From contig NC_009369.1 in the NCBI RefSeq assembly GCF_000092065.1, positions 248,001 through 312,000 on the forward strand: a stretch of DNA of 64,000 nt, in the 5' to 3' direction. Source of the stretch: Ostreococcus lucimarinus CCE9901 (Eukaryota > Chlorophyta > Mamiellophyceae > Mamiellales > Bathycoccaceae). Below the pieces are notes generated by a model that saw nothing but the letters and a program-made list of their open reading frames with translations, searched no databases and had not been told where the DNA came from. Positions 1-9,020 of this stretch are shown here, one piece after another (position 1 is the first letter of the stretch; each line of letters begins with the position of its first letter). Made by a program: the position numbers and the translations under genes.

Positions 1-165
1 CGTGAGCGTGAGAAACGCGTCCGAACGCGACGCTTTCGCGGCATCCAGACTTTGTCCCAGTCCCAGCGGCGCGAGCCTCGCGAGGGGCGGTTTGCTCGAC
101 GCGCGCGCTCGTAACGGCGAGAAAGCGGTGCGCGCGGTCGAGGACAACGCGTCTGACGCGCGCAT
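1..165 (-). CDS. Possible 5' end of a truncated gene with transit-peptide-like N terminus
   Basis: On the minus strand an ATG at 163-165 opens a frame that stays open to the window edge (55 codons). The predicted residues are rich in Ser, Ala, Arg and Leu with few acids, which is the composition of organelle transit peptides in these algae. It would lie 76 bp upstream of the next minus-strand gene's stop, a normal spacing here. The plus strand also has a non-ATG frame over the same bases, so coding status is uncertain. No domain is visible because only the N terminus is present. Confidence 0.35.
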   Translation of the reverse strand, partial: MRASDALSSTARTAFSPLRARASSKPPLARLAPLGLGQSLDAAKASRSDAFLTLT

Positions 166-241
166 CGCGGTCGATGGACGCTCGCGCGCGGTGGCGTCGA
201 GCGTCGGCGAGTGAGGTCGGAGTGAAATATCTAAGACTATT

Positions 242-1282
242 TTAAGACTGCGCGTTCAACTGGGCCAATAATTTCGCTTTCTTCTCCGCCAATAGCCGCT
301 CAAGGTCGATGACTTCCTCCTGATCCTCGATGGATTCCTTCTGCTTCTTAGTCGCCGGTTCGTCAGCCTCGGACGCTTCCGGTTCCTCCGCTTCTTCTAC
401 GTCTTCATCTGACTCGACAGCTTCGGGCGTCTGTTCGCGTTCGACTTCCACGCGCACGATGTGATTACCGATCTTTTTCCCGTCCTTGATCCCCTTCCCG
501 TCGAGCGTCTTCGTATCCCCACTCTTCGTTTCTTCGTCGAAATACATCGTTTCCACTCCGTGCACGGTCTCGACCTCGAAAAATCCGCCCTCGAGCGCGT
601 CCTTTGCGCTCAGCCTCAGCGTCGACGTCACGTTCAAACCATCTCTCGAGAACACTTTACTAGGCAAAATCCGCACCCTCACGTGTTGCGTGCGACCACT
701 AATGGGTAATCTACTCCCATCCAACACTCCCGCCGGCACATGCACGCGTCCATGAAAGAAATCATCCTTGACGCCGTCGCCGCCGCATTTTCGGCACGTC
801 TCGGGCTTCCCGAATCCCCGTCCATCGCACGTTCCACACGTCCCTTGGCTCCCCACCGCTGTTCCTCCCCGATTTGCACACCCCTCGCACTTCAAACACG
901 CCATCCCCACGCCTTGACAGCTCGAGCACAGCAGCTTAAACGGTATCATCGCCAACTTTGTCGTCCCCGTCACGCTCTCCTTAAAGCTCACATTCACCAG
1001 CACGTCGTCCCTCTTCGCTCCGTTCAGCTCGCACTTTTGATCGTACGCCGCGCGTGAGACTTCATCCTTGAGCACTTCGTACGCGTTCGCGACGTTTCGA
1101 AACCGCACGCGCGCCTCGTCGCGTTCGGCATCCGTTTTCGTCGTTCGGGACACTTTGTCCGGGTGCAATTGCAGCGCGAGTTTCTTATACGCACGCTTGA
1201 TCTCATCCGTCGTCGCCGCGCTTTGCACGCCCAATATTTCATACGCGTTCATCCCGCTCGCGCCCGCGCTCGTCGACGCCAT
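242..1282 (-). CDS. DnaJ-type (J-domain) co-chaperone with cysteine-rich region
   Basis: The 346-residue protein starts with a J domain (about residues 12-80). The HPD tripeptide at 40-42 is the signature that stimulates Hsp70 ATPase. After it comes a Cys-rich stretch with several CxxC pairs (about residues 118-170), resembling but not exactly matching the four CXXCXGXG repeats of type I J proteins. A beta-rich substrate-binding-like region and a long acidic Glu/Asp tail with a short basic nuclear-like patch follow. It lacks a G/F linker and a farnesylation motif, so it is a divergent type I-like protein. The ATG at 1280-1282 faces the next plus-strand gene, giving a divergent promoter of about 70 bp. 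Confidence 0.85.
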   Translation of the reverse strand: MASTSAGASGMNAYEILGVQSAATTDEIKRAYKKLALQLHPDKVSRTTKTDAERDEARVRFRNVANAYEVLKDEVSRAAYDQKCELNGAKRDDVLVNVSFKESVTGTTKLAMIPFKLLCSSCQGVGMACLKCEGCANRGGTAVGSQGTCGTCDGRGFGKPETCRKCGGDGVKDDFFHGRVHVPAGVLDGSRLPISGRTQHVRVRILPSKVFSRDGLNVTSTLRLSAKDALEGGFFEVETVHGVETMYFDEETKSGDTKTLDGKGIKDGKKIGNHIVRVEVEREQTPEAVESDEDVEEAEEPEASEADEPATKKQKESIEDQEEVIDLERLLAEKKAKLLAQLNAQS

Positions 1283-1353
1283 CGCGCGCTTCGGTGCGTC
1301 GATCTCTGCCGACTCGAACGAAAAGCGCGGTCCCGCACACGACGACGCGCGGC

Positions 1354-2244
1354 ATGGCGCAACCGAGCGCGCTTCCGATCGCGAGCGCGGACGTCAAGCG
1401 AGAACTCGCGTCGAGCGATGATCGCGTCGTCACCGCCGCGGCGTCCGCGCTCGGTGCGCTCGCCGTGCGCGTGCAGTTGCCGACAGATTTCGCAGCCCTG
1501 GTGGATGATTTAATGGACGCGCTCGAACGCGATGGCGCGAAAACGGGGAAGAAAGACGCTAGAAAACTTGCGAGCGTGCTAGCGGCGCTGAGTGGACTGT
1601 GCGCGAGCGTAGATGGGGCGCGGGGAAGGGCGCTGGATCGAGGGGCGGCGGCGACGGTGACGCGAGAGGCGCTCGGCGCGAACGAGGACGGTGCGAATGA
1701 TGAAGAGACGGACGCCGTGCGCGTGAACGCGCTGGATTTCTTTCGATTCTTGCAGCATGATGACGACAGGCGAGGTTTTGAGGCGGTGCGAGGGGATTCG
1801 AGATGCATGGCGTTCGTATTGGCGTCGGCGCGCGAGCGAGGGTCGCGCGAGATGGATTTTATGAAGCGCGTCGGCGGCGTGGATTTAGTGGTGAATTTTG
1901 CACAGCAAGTGGCGGCAGACGACGAGAAATTTGATGCACTTATTCGTGAGGGCGCGTTTGAGGTGTTCACGCACGCGTTGCTCGCAGATGAGGACGAGGT
2001 CACCGTTCGCGGGCTCATCGGACTCGCTTGCGCGCTGCCGAGACGACGGGCGCTGCGCGTCAAACTCGCTGAAGACGGCGAGTGCGTGCGACGGCTCGCG
2101 ACCCTGATGGGATCATCCACGGATGAAAGTCTCAAGGGCTTCGCCGGGGGTTTGTTCCGAGCCTTAGCGCTCGATCCCGAGACGAAAGGTTTAGTCGAGA
2201 AGGCGCTGCGAGAAGGCGGTGCCGGCGTGCTGCAAACAGCTTGA
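1354..2244 (+). CDS. Helical-repeat (armadillo-like) protein of unknown function
   Basis: Predicted 296 residues when started at the ATG at 1354. An upstream in-frame ATG at 1294 is only 11 bp from the divergent gene's start, so I prefer 1354. The sequence is almost entirely alpha-helical, with alternating Leu/Ala-rich helices and charged surfaces, such as the segments around nt 1955-2090 and 2090-2200. This pattern is typical of armadillo/HEAT-like solenoids such as Hsp70 nucleotide-exchange factors of the Fes1/HspBP1 type. The neighbouring J-protein makes that idea attractive, but no diagnostic motif was seen, so function is not assigned. Confidence 0.7.
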   Translation: MAQPSALPIASADVKRELASSDDRVVTAAASALGALAVRVQLPTDFAALVDDLMDALERDGAKTGKKDARKLASVLAALSGLCASVDGARGRALDRGAAATVTREALGANEDGANDEETDAVRVNALDFFRFLQHDDDRRGFEAVRGDSRCMAFVLASARERGSREMDFMKRVGGVDLVVNFAQQVAADDEKFDALIREGAFEVFTHALLADEDEVTVRGLIGLACALPRRRALRVKLAEDGECVRRLATLMGSSTDESLKGFAGGLFRALALDPETKGLVEKALREGGAGVLQTA

Positions 2245-2407
2245 TAAACATCGATCCCGGCTCGCCGCCGCCCGATACCGCTCGTATTTGATGTAGTATT
2301 CATTTGCCATTGTCTAGGATGTTTCCCGTCGTCGCGCGCGCGTCATCGCCTCACTTCGTCTCTCTCTCGCGGCTTCACTTCACTTCGCGCCTCGCGCTCC
2401 GCGCTCG

Positions 2408-4651
2408 ATGCCTCCTCGACGATCGACCCGATCGCGATCGCCCTCGAAAGAGGCGCGAGACGCGATCAACAACGCCGCCGTCGCGTCATCCGCGCGCGCG
2501 CCCGCGGAAATGCGTCAAGACGACGCGCAGAATGAAAAAGAAGGCGGCGGCGCGGTGGAATCCATGTCAATCGAAGCGACGAATGCGATGCGTTTAAAGC
2601 TCGGTTTAGCGCCCTTGCGCGAAGGAGCGTCGAAGAAAACCCATGACGCGGACGCTTTACGTCGTGATGAGGCGAAAGCGGCGGAAACGGCGGCGCTGGC
2701 GGAGAAGATTGCTGCGAGGAAGCGTCAGAGGGAGATTGAAAAGTTGAACGCGGCGACTACAAAGCTCGGCGACGCGGACGATGAGGAGGAAGACGCGGGA
2801 GCTTGGTTGGCGAAGAGCAAAACGAAGATGGCGACGAAAGCGCAGGAGTTGGAACGCGCGAAAGCGGCCAAAGTTGCGGCGATGTTCGCGGAGAGGGATG
2901 AGGACGCGGAGGCGAGCGCGTCGGAGGAGGAGGACGAGGGGGCGAAGAAATCAAAGTCGGCGGCGTACACGTCGAAGGATTTGCGCGGACTCAAGGTGAG
3001 GCACACCGCGGATGAAATTAATGAAGGTCAAGAGGTGGTGTTGACGCTGAAGGATACGAGCGTGTTGGATGATGAGGATGATGAATTAGAAAACGTCTTA
3101 ATCGCCGAGCGCAAGTCGCGTAAAAAGGCGAGAAAGGAGTCAACGAAGAAGAGTGACGACCCTTTCGGGGAGGGCAAGGATGTGGAGGCCAAGAAAACGG
3201 TGTTAGGAAAGTACGACGCTCATGATGAGGATGCGGCAATGGAACTCGACGGTGAGGGTGGCCTCGACGCGGCTGAGGAGAAGCGAAAGGCAGAAATCAA
3301 GGCGCGACTCGCCGCCGAACTCTCGGGATTGAAGGGTAAAGCGGAAACCGCGGAAGTTGTCAAGGGTGAGCAAGCTGATTTTCACACCCAAGAAGAGATG
3401 CAAGCTAAGTTTGTGAAGCGCGAAAAGAAGAAGAAGATGCGCAAAAAATTGAGAAAGAAGCATATCGATGCTGCGGAGCTCGAGCAAGACGCGCTGGCGC
3501 CAGAGTCGAGCGATCTCGGTTCACGACGCTCGCGCGGCGAGTCTAGTGCCGAAGCTAAGGCCACGACTAATGAGAAAGACGCGAAGTTCGCGAATGCGTT
3601 GCAAAAAGCTCGTGAAGTGACCGATAAGAAGATTCTCGCTGAACTCGCCGGCGAAGCAGAGGAAGAGGAAGACGACGAGCTCGCTCGTGCGCTCGCAAGG
3701 AGCCGGAAGATGGCAAATATTTCGAACAAAGCAGCGCGCTCGGCGCCGGCAGACGTGGTCGCGCAAGTGGCGGCGCGTCGTCAAGCAGATGAGGCGAAGG
3801 CTCGAGAGAACGCCGCGAATGTCGCCGACGAATCTCTAGTTTTTACAGACATGTCTGAGTTTGTTCAAGGCATCAACACTCAAGACGGCGCGCTCGATGA
3901 GGTCTACGACGAAGACGCAGACACTGAGGAAATGCCAGACGTACCGCCGCCGCCACCACCGGGCGGTGAAGACGAGCCGATGGACGATGAAATGCCAGAT
4001 GTGCCGCCACCGCCACCGCAAGAGGAAGTCGACGCGCACGTTAACATGCCCGTACTCGCGGAAAAGCACGTCGTGCAAAAAGGGTTGGCGAGCACACTCG
4101 CTCTTCTCAAAGACAAGGCTCAACTCGATGATGCGCAAAACACGCGCTGGAGTGGGCGCGCCAACGACATGAAGGATCGATTCGACAGACAGCACGTGCT
4201 CGAGGCGCACGCCATAGAAGAAAAAGCCGTCGACGGCTACAAGTTCGGTTTCAAGCTCGATAAGTTGGACGAGTTCGGACGGAAGCTCACCCCGAAAGAG
4301 GCGTTTAGAGAGCTTTGCCATCGTTTCCACGGCATCGAGCCTGGCAAAATGAAGCGCGAAAAGCGCCTGCGACAATTCCAGGAGGAGCAACAGCGTCTCA
4401 AGGCGTCAAGCGTCATGGACGACCGCATCAAGGACGTACAGCGCGATCAAGCGACGCCTTACGTCGTACTTAGCGGTCACGTGAGGGCTGGACAGGCGAG
4501 AAACGCTGATCCGGTGGCGACGATGAAGCGCGAACAGGAATCCGCGCGCGCCACCCCCGCCGCCGCGTCGCGCGGTCCATCATCGGCATCCGGTCTGAAG
4601 GCTTCCAACGCGACAAAAGTCTCGTTTGCGATGAAACCATCGAAGAAGTAA
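2408..4651 (+). CDS. SART1: U4/U6.U5 tri-snRNP-associated protein SART1/Snu66
   Basis: Predicted 747 residues, highly charged, with Arg/Lys/Glu-rich coiled-coil stretches. Recognisable family blocks are the LRGLKVRHT...EVVLTLKD segment near residues 190-225, the C-terminal HRFHG...KMKREKR block near 637-650, and TPYVVLSG near 683, which sits close to the C terminus in SART1 proteins. A Pro-rich segment near residues 510-540 carries two copies of EMPDVPPPPP, likely a protein-interaction site. SART1/Snu66 is needed to recruit the tri-snRNP to the pre-spliceosome. This fits a genome that keeps few, very short introns. The ATG at 2408 is the first in the frame. Confidence 0.92.
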   Translation: MPPRRSTRSRSPSKEARDAINNAAVASSARAPAEMRQDDAQNEKEGGGAVESMSIEATNAMRLKLGLAPLREGASKKTHDADALRRDEAKAAETAALAEKIAARKRQREIEKLNAATTKLGDADDEEEDAGAWLAKSKTKMATKAQELERAKAAKVAAMFAERDEDAEASASEEEDEGAKKSKSAAYTSKDLRGLKVRHTADEINEGQEVVLTLKDTSVLDDEDDELENVLIAERKSRKKARKESTKKSDDPFGEGKDVEAKKTVLGKYDAHDEDAAMELDGEGGLDAAEEKRKAEIKARLAAELSGLKGKAETAEVVKGEQADFHTQEEMQAKFVKREKKKKMRKKLRKKHIDAAELEQDALAPESSDLGSRRSRGESSAEAKATTNEKDAKFANALQKAREVTDKKILAELAGEAEEEEDDELARALARSRKMANISNKAARSAPADVVAQVAARRQADEAKARENAANVADESLVFTDMSEFVQGINTQDGALDEVYDEDADTEEMPDVPPPPPPGGEDEPMDDEMPDVPPPPPQEEVDAHVNMPVLAEKHVVQKGLASTLALLKDKAQLDDAQNTRWSGRANDMKDRFDRQHVLEAHAIEEKAVDGYKFGFKLDKLDEFGRKLTPKEAFRELCHRFHGIEPGKMKREKRLRQFQEEQQRLKASSVMDDRIKDVQRDQATPYVVLSGHVRAGQARNADPVATMKREQESARATPAAASRGPSSASGLKASNATKVSFAMKPSKK

Positions 4652-4749
4652 TCCGTAGCACGCGTCATTAGAATATCACGTGTAGAGCAATTAGTTTGAC
4701 GTCGCCGCGCGCGCGCCGAGATCGACGCTTCACTCTTCGCCTCGCTCCG

Positions 4750-5227
4750 ATGCCCGCGAAACCGAAATCGCGCGCCAAAGAGCTCGCCGCGCGCGACGAC
4801 GCAGACGATGGCACCGTCGACGCCGTCGACGCCGGCGCCCTCGATCGCGCGTGCGCTACAATCGCAGAAAAGGTACAACACGCGCGCGGTGCCGACTTTC
4901 AACATTCTCACGACGCCGTAGGTCCCGAACGCGCTCGCGAAAGCGCACGATGCCGTCGAAACGCGCGTGGCGACGTCGCTACAAACAGCCGAGGCGGAAG
5001 AAACGGAGGCGACGCGCGCGTTGAAGCGAGCGAAGAAGGCTTTGGAACTCTCTCGTCGCGTGTCTGGGAAACTGCGACGAGACGACGGCGTCGAATCGAC
5101 GGCGACGACTGTGTCAAATGAAATCATAAGAGATCGCTTTGGACACTTGGTGAGCGATTTAAAGGAGAGAATTGAGAAGCAGGTGCGCGCGATCGAGGTT
5201 CGCGTGAAGGAATTAGATGATGATTAA
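4750..5227 (+). CDS. Small coiled-coil protein, two exons with a 49-nt intron
   Basis: No single frame covers this gene. Exon 1 is 4750-4872 (41 codons from the ATG at 4750). The intron is 4873-4921, begins GTACAA, ends CCGTAG, and has CTCAC as a plausible branch site. Exon 2 is 4922-5227. Joining them in phase 0 gives 142 residues with continuous helix-forming character across the junction. The protein has a basic start, an acidic patch, then heptad-like Ala/Leu/Glu/Lys helices ending in DDD. No family was recognised; it may be a small complex subunit. It lies about 100 bp downstream of SART1. Confidence 0.72.
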
Positions 5228-5335
5228 TGTAGAGCCGCGTCGCGGCGTCACGATCGATGCGTGTGCTGTACGATGGAACCAACAACTAAATTGAAACGCT
5301 AGCAAGAACTCGCCGCTATTGTCGTGATCTAAATA

Positions 5336-6232
5336 CTATTGTGCATGCACCTTTGTCGCGAGAGGCTCGTACCACACCGGCGTGAAGCCAGCCTTGGCTC
5401 TGGCCTCGTCGTTGAACGGCGGTTTGAGCGCGCCGTGAAAATACTCACGGACAATCTCATGGAACGCCTTCACCACGCCGCTCTCCTCTGTTTCTTCACC
5501 GACATCACCGCCGTCGACTTCCCGGGCGTGCAAATATTTAAACCAGCGCAGCCCCGAAGCGCAGTGCGTGATCTCCTCTGGATAAATGACGGTTTCCAAC
5601 AACGTCGCCGACGCCTCGTCCCCGTTCCGACGAAACTTCCCGATCGTCTGCGGCAAAACATCCAAACCCCGCGCTTCGTGCACGCAGTGCTCCACCGCGA
5701 GCCTCGCCTCGAGCGAATGCGCCGTCTCTTTCGCCGTCCGCCACAGCCCGTCGTGCGCCTCCAGCTCGCCGAATCGCACGACGCCGCACTCGTCCAATCT
5801 TCGCGACAACAGCGCGAAATGCCGCCCTTCATCCGCCGCGAGCTCGACGAAATCATCATAAAACTCTTTCGGCATATTTCGAGCCACACCGAACCGCTGA
5901 ATCGCGTCCCAGGCCAAGAGCATCGCCCAGCTCTCTATGCTCGCGAGCGAGTGCAAAATCGCCGAGCGCGACTGCGCCGTCCCGCCGTTCCCGATCCGTC
6001 GCGTCTGCCCTGGATCCACCACGCGCGATATCTCTCGCACGGGATCATCGACGACGTTCTGCGTGTCCTCACGCGCGTACGACGTCGTCGTCGTCGCGTC
6101 GTCGTCGTCACCGAACCACCACCGGTGCGTTTCCGCCGTCATCACCGCCTTCTTCGCGCACGACGGCTCGAGCATCACGCACCGCGCGCGATGCACGAGC
6201 TCGCGCACTCTGCGCGCTTCGTCCTCCGTCAT
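5336..6232 (-). CDS. DUF455 ferritin-like family protein
   Basis: Predicted 298 residues from the ATG at 6232. Diagnostic DUF455 blocks are present in order: an IESWAMLLAWDAIQRF helix with the conserved Glu, MPKEFYDDFVELAADEGRHF with Asp/Glu/His, HDGLW, the HEARGLD block, and an EEITH helix followed by GLRWF. The ordered Glu and His residues suggest a ferritin-like di-metal four-helix bundle; the biochemical role of the family is not established. An earlier ATG at 6283 overlaps the divergent gene and would translate an 11-bp tandem repeat that is not a multiple of three, so I prefer 6232. Confidence 0.88.
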   Translation of the reverse strand: MTEDEARRVRELVHRARCVMLEPSCAKKAVMTAETHRWWFGDDDDATTTTSYAREDTQNVVDDPVREISRVVDPGQTRRIGNGGTAQSRSAILHSLASIESWAMLLAWDAIQRFGVARNMPKEFYDDFVELAADEGRHFALLSRRLDECGVVRFGELEAHDGLWRTAKETAHSLEARLAVEHCVHEARGLDVLPQTIGKFRRNGDEASATLLETVIYPEEITHCASGLRWFKYLHAREVDGGDVGEETEESGVVKAFHEIVREYFHGALKPPFNDEARAKAGFTPVWYEPLATKVHAQ

Positions 6233-6240
6233 CGCGCGCG

Positions 6241-6273
6241 CGGTCGGCGCGCGGTCGGCGCGCGGTCGGCGCG
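6241..6273. repeat. 11-bp tandem repeat, three exact copies
   Basis: The unit CGGTCGGCGCG occurs three times in a row at 6241-6251, 6252-6262 and 6263-6273. It occupies the roughly 50-bp divergent promoter between the DUF455 gene and the PADR1 gene. Copy-number change would shift reading frame, which argues that this stretch is 5' untranslated for both genes. Confidence 0.9.
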
Positions 6274-6282
6274 CGTCGTCCA

Positions 6283-7548
6283 ATGGCGAACCCGTCGGCG
6301 CCGCTTCAAATCGCGACGCGTCGACGCGCGCGACCCGAAATGCCGCCGCGCGTGAAGAAAATCAAGCGCGAGTACGCCGACGCCGATGCCGGCGACGCGG
6401 ACTACGACGCGGTGTCCTCGGGCGAGGACGACGCGGCGGAGATCACGATGAAGATTACGAAGAAGAAGCGGGCGCCCAAAAAAGTTAAAACGGACGACGG
6501 CGACGCCGAGGGCGGCGCGCGGGTCAAGGCGAAGGACGAGAACGCGCCGCAGAAGATCGGTTTCGACATCACCGCCGGACCGATTCAGGACGAGGGCTTG
6601 CACGCGAAGTATAACGCGATGAATCTGGACGAGCTGAAGCAGTACATGAAGATGAATCGAATGCCGAGCAGCGAGGTGGGACAGAAGAATAAACGAATCG
6701 TGTATAAAAAGGCGGATCTCGTGGCGCACTGCGTGGATGGGGAGAAGTGGGGACGGTATCCGTTGTGTCCGAATTGTGGGAAACGAGGGACGACGACGCT
6801 GCGGGTGACGTATGCGGATGAGAATCACGGAGGTCAGGGAACGTGGAAGTGCGTCGGGTACTACGATACGGTTTTGCAGAGCGTGACGCGGTGCTCGTTT
6901 AATTACAAGGAAGATAAGGATGCACCGCGGGAGCGATTGCCGTGGCGTAAGCCCGGAGATGAGATGTCGGACGACGAGCAAGATGACGTGCAGGCGGGGA
7001 TGGACAAGCCCGTGGTGTTTCCGGACGACATGCACGCGATGGCGCCGATGGAGATGTCGAAGAAGATGGTGGAGATTTGCCGCGAGCACGGGTTGCAGTT
7101 ACCCAAGGCGGAGAACGAAGCTTTACGAGAGTGCTACACTAAGCTCCAGGCGTCGATGAATTACGACGACGAATACGACATCAAAACTGCGTTCAATTTG
7201 CTTAAGGAGGCGTACCCGCCGTTGACCAAGGAGCAACAAGCCGGCGGCGCCGACGCGAAGAATCCCGCGAATACGAAGCTATGCCAAGCGCTCGAAGCCA
7301 TCTTCCAAGCCGCGAAGACCTCACCCGAAGAACCGATGAAGTCGGCCTCGTATCGCAAAGCCGCACAGTCCATCCGTGAGATTGATTTCGAAGTCACGAG
7401 TGGCATCGCGATTAGCAAAGGCAAACTCAAGGTGCCAAACGTCGGCCCGTCGCTCGGCGCGCAAATCGAGTTTTGGATCAAGAATGGCTACTTCGAGCGC
7501 ATGGAATACTACGAACGAGGAGAAATCCCGCCGTCGTCGAAGAAATGA
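6283..7548 (+). CDS. PADR1 zinc-finger protein with C-terminal Pol X-like helix-hairpin-helix domain
   Basis: Predicted 421 residues from ATG 6283 (alternative ATG at 6340). The N terminus is basic and acidic, nuclear-like. A PADR1 domain, the DNA-break-sensing zinc domain of PARP1, follows. Four cysteines that should bind zinc are at about residues 162, 165, 189 and 203, in CPNC...KC...RC arrangement, preceded by the helical lead-in with KYNAMNLDELKQYMKMN. The C terminus (about 350-405) resembles the N-terminal helix-hairpin-helix domain of family X DNA polymerases: KSASYRKAAQSI, then VPNVGPSLGAQIEFWIKNG. Neither a PARP catalytic domain nor a polymerase palm is present. Likely a nuclear DNA-binding protein; a DNA-repair role is inference. 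Confidence 0.85.
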   Translation: MANPSAPLQIATRRRARPEMPPRVKKIKREYADADAGDADYDAVSSGEDDAAEITMKITKKKRAPKKVKTDDGDAEGGARVKAKDENAPQKIGFDITAGPIQDEGLHAKYNAMNLDELKQYMKMNRMPSSEVGQKNKRIVYKKADLVAHCVDGEKWGRYPLCPNCGKRGTTTLRVTYADENHGGQGTWKCVGYYDTVLQSVTRCSFNYKEDKDAPRERLPWRKPGDEMSDDEQDDVQAGMDKPVVFPDDMHAMAPMEMSKKMVEICREHGLQLPKAENEALRECYTKLQASMNYDDEYDIKTAFNLLKEAYPPLTKEQQAGGADAKNPANTKLCQALEAIFQAAKTSPEEPMKSASYRKAAQSIREIDFEVTSGIAISKGKLKVPNVGPSLGAQIEFWIKNGYFERMEYYERGEIPPSSKK

Positions 7549-7642
7549 ACACGAACATGACGCAAAGCGCGCGCTTTACTCTACAATACGGTACAACAAA
7601 AATCTCCTAGCGATGAAACGAAACGAAACGAGTCCTCGACCA

Positions 7643-8131
7643 TCAAGCGCCTCCATCGAAACTCTTCGCCGCGTGCGTCCTCAACATCTCCAATCGATAT
7701 TGGGACAAATCGACGAGCAACGACTTTTTCATCTCATCCCAATCGAATTCGTCGCCAAACTCTCGTCGCACCTCGATGACTCTCGTCGCCGCCAGTCGCA
7801 CGTCCGCGTCCTCGCTTCGCATCAAACTTTCGATAAACTCGCTTCCCGTCCCCACCAGCGGCGTCGTTTCCATCTGCTTCAGCATCGCCGCCGTGACGGA
7901 GCTCTGATTGACGTCCTCCGAGCACTCGTTGCCCTGTCCGTCGAGCTGCGCCATGACGATTCTGACGCCCACGAGCGTGTGCAGCCTGGAAATCATCTCC
8001 TTCGCCTTGTCCCGCGGGTCGTACCCGCACGCCGTCGCGTACTCGTCCGCGCTCGAAGACGCTCGCGCGCGGCGACGCCTTCGCGCGCCGCGCGGCGCGA
8101 CGACGACGCGCGCGGCGGCGGTGGACGCCAT
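7643..8131 (-). CDS. Small, probably plastid-targeted protein of unknown function
   Basis: Predicted 162 residues from the ATG at 8129-8131; the open frame extends upstream only from a GTG. Residues 1-30 are Ala/Arg-rich and acid-free, like a plastid transit peptide. The mature part begins with a short Asp/Tyr segment and KAKEMISRLHTLVGVRIVMA. It ends in a helical region with EFIESLMRSEDADVRLAATR and FDWDEMKK. It has the look of a conserved plant and algal plastid protein, possibly related to DUF760 or similar families, but I could not place it. It shares a 32-bp divergent gap with the DUF1826 gene. Confidence 0.65.
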   Translation of the reverse strand: MASTAAARVVVAPRGARRRRRARASSSADEYATACGYDPRDKAKEMISRLHTLVGVRIVMAQLDGQGNECSEDVNQSSVTAAMLKQMETTPLVGTGSEFIESLMRSEDADVRLAATRVIEVRREFGDEFDWDEMKKSLLVDLSQYRLEMLRTHAAKSFDGGA

Positions 8132-8163
8132 TCGCGCGCGCGTCGAAGAGTGTCGTCGCGCGC

Positions 8164-8976
8164 ATGTCCCGCGCGTGCGCGTCGTCGCGCGTCGCGCTCG
8201 CGCGCGCGTCGCGCGCACCGACGCGCAAACGCGCGCTCGACCGCTCGACGCGGTCGCGCGCCGTCGCGACGCGCGACGACGCGCGCGCGGACGTCGAGAG
8301 CGACGCGTCGGCGTTGTCCCGCGCGCTGGAATCGATTCGCGACGCCGACGTCAACGTCGTCGTCGTCGAGCGCGACGACGCGCGGAAGCGGTTCGTCGAG
8401 CGCGAGTCGCTGGTCGAGGCGCTGCGCGCGTCGGCGGCGTTCGAGCGCGCGGTGACGTTTCGAAAAGCGCCGACGGTGGAGGAGACGGCGCGCGCGCTCG
8501 CCGTCGCGGATAACGCGCTGGCGAGGGACATCGCGACGTGCGTGAGAGCGTTCGTGAACGTGGTGCCGGGCGCGGATCGGGGGGTGAAGGTGACACTGAG
8601 TCTGTTGCGCTCGACGCTGTGCTCGCGATTACACGTCGACCACACGAGCGCTCGAATGATGGTGACGTTTTACGGCCGAGGGACGGAAATTTGCGACGCG
8701 CGAACGAGCGCCGCGATCGCGAAGGCGAACGCGGATGGTGGAAATTTTGTGACCGATGCGTTGAAGACGTTGGCGGAGAAGTTTGCACCTCCGAGAGAGA
8801 TAAGTACTTGCGACGTGGCGCTGTTGAAGGGCGAGCGATGGACGTACGCAGACGGCTCGACGTCAAAAGGTAAAGCCATCGTGCATCGTTCGCCGCTCAT
8901 CGACGAGAACGAGTGGCGATTGACTTTGAAAGTTGACGTGGTAAACTTTGGATGTGAATGCGAAGAGGAGCACTAG
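8164..8976 (+). CDS. DUF1826 family protein
   Basis: Predicted 270 residues. The first roughly 40 residues are basic and could be an organelle targeting sequence. Family hallmarks are CSRLHVDHTSARMMVTFYG followed by GTE (residues about 155-175) and a VHRSP block near 240. These are the conserved His, Asp and Arg positions of DUF1826, a family I know mostly from proteobacteria. The HxD plus distal H pattern suggests a cupin- or dioxygenase-like metal site, but the function of the family is not established and this is inference. Confidence 0.82.
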   Translation: MSRACASSRVALARASRAPTRKRALDRSTRSRAVATRDDARADVESDASALSRALESIRDADVNVVVVERDDARKRFVERESLVEALRASAAFERAVTFRKAPTVEETARALAVADNALARDIATCVRAFVNVVPGADRGVKVTLSLLRSTLCSRLHVDHTSARMMVTFYGRGTEICDARTSAAIAKANADGGNFVTDALKTLAEKFAPPREISTCDVALLKGERWTYADGSTSKGKAIVHRSPLIDENEWRLTLKVDVVNFGCECEEEH

Positions 8977-9020
8977 AATAGGACTAGAAAGAATTTGATG
9001 TACAACAAACGCGGAGAGCT

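Noticed and set aside
2-214. Plus-strand frame of 70 codons at the window edge
   Set aside because: It begins with GTG, not ATG, and the opposite strand gives a better transit-peptide-like start; no domain was seen.
461-1513. Long plus-strand frames opposite the DnaJ gene
   Set aside because: They are antisense shadows of a strong J-domain protein with no domain of their own.
1239-2303. 354-codon minus-strand frame opposite the helical-repeat gene
   Set aside because: Ser/Ala/Arg-rich low-complexity antisense translation of a GC-rich gene, and the start overlaps the neighbouring gene.
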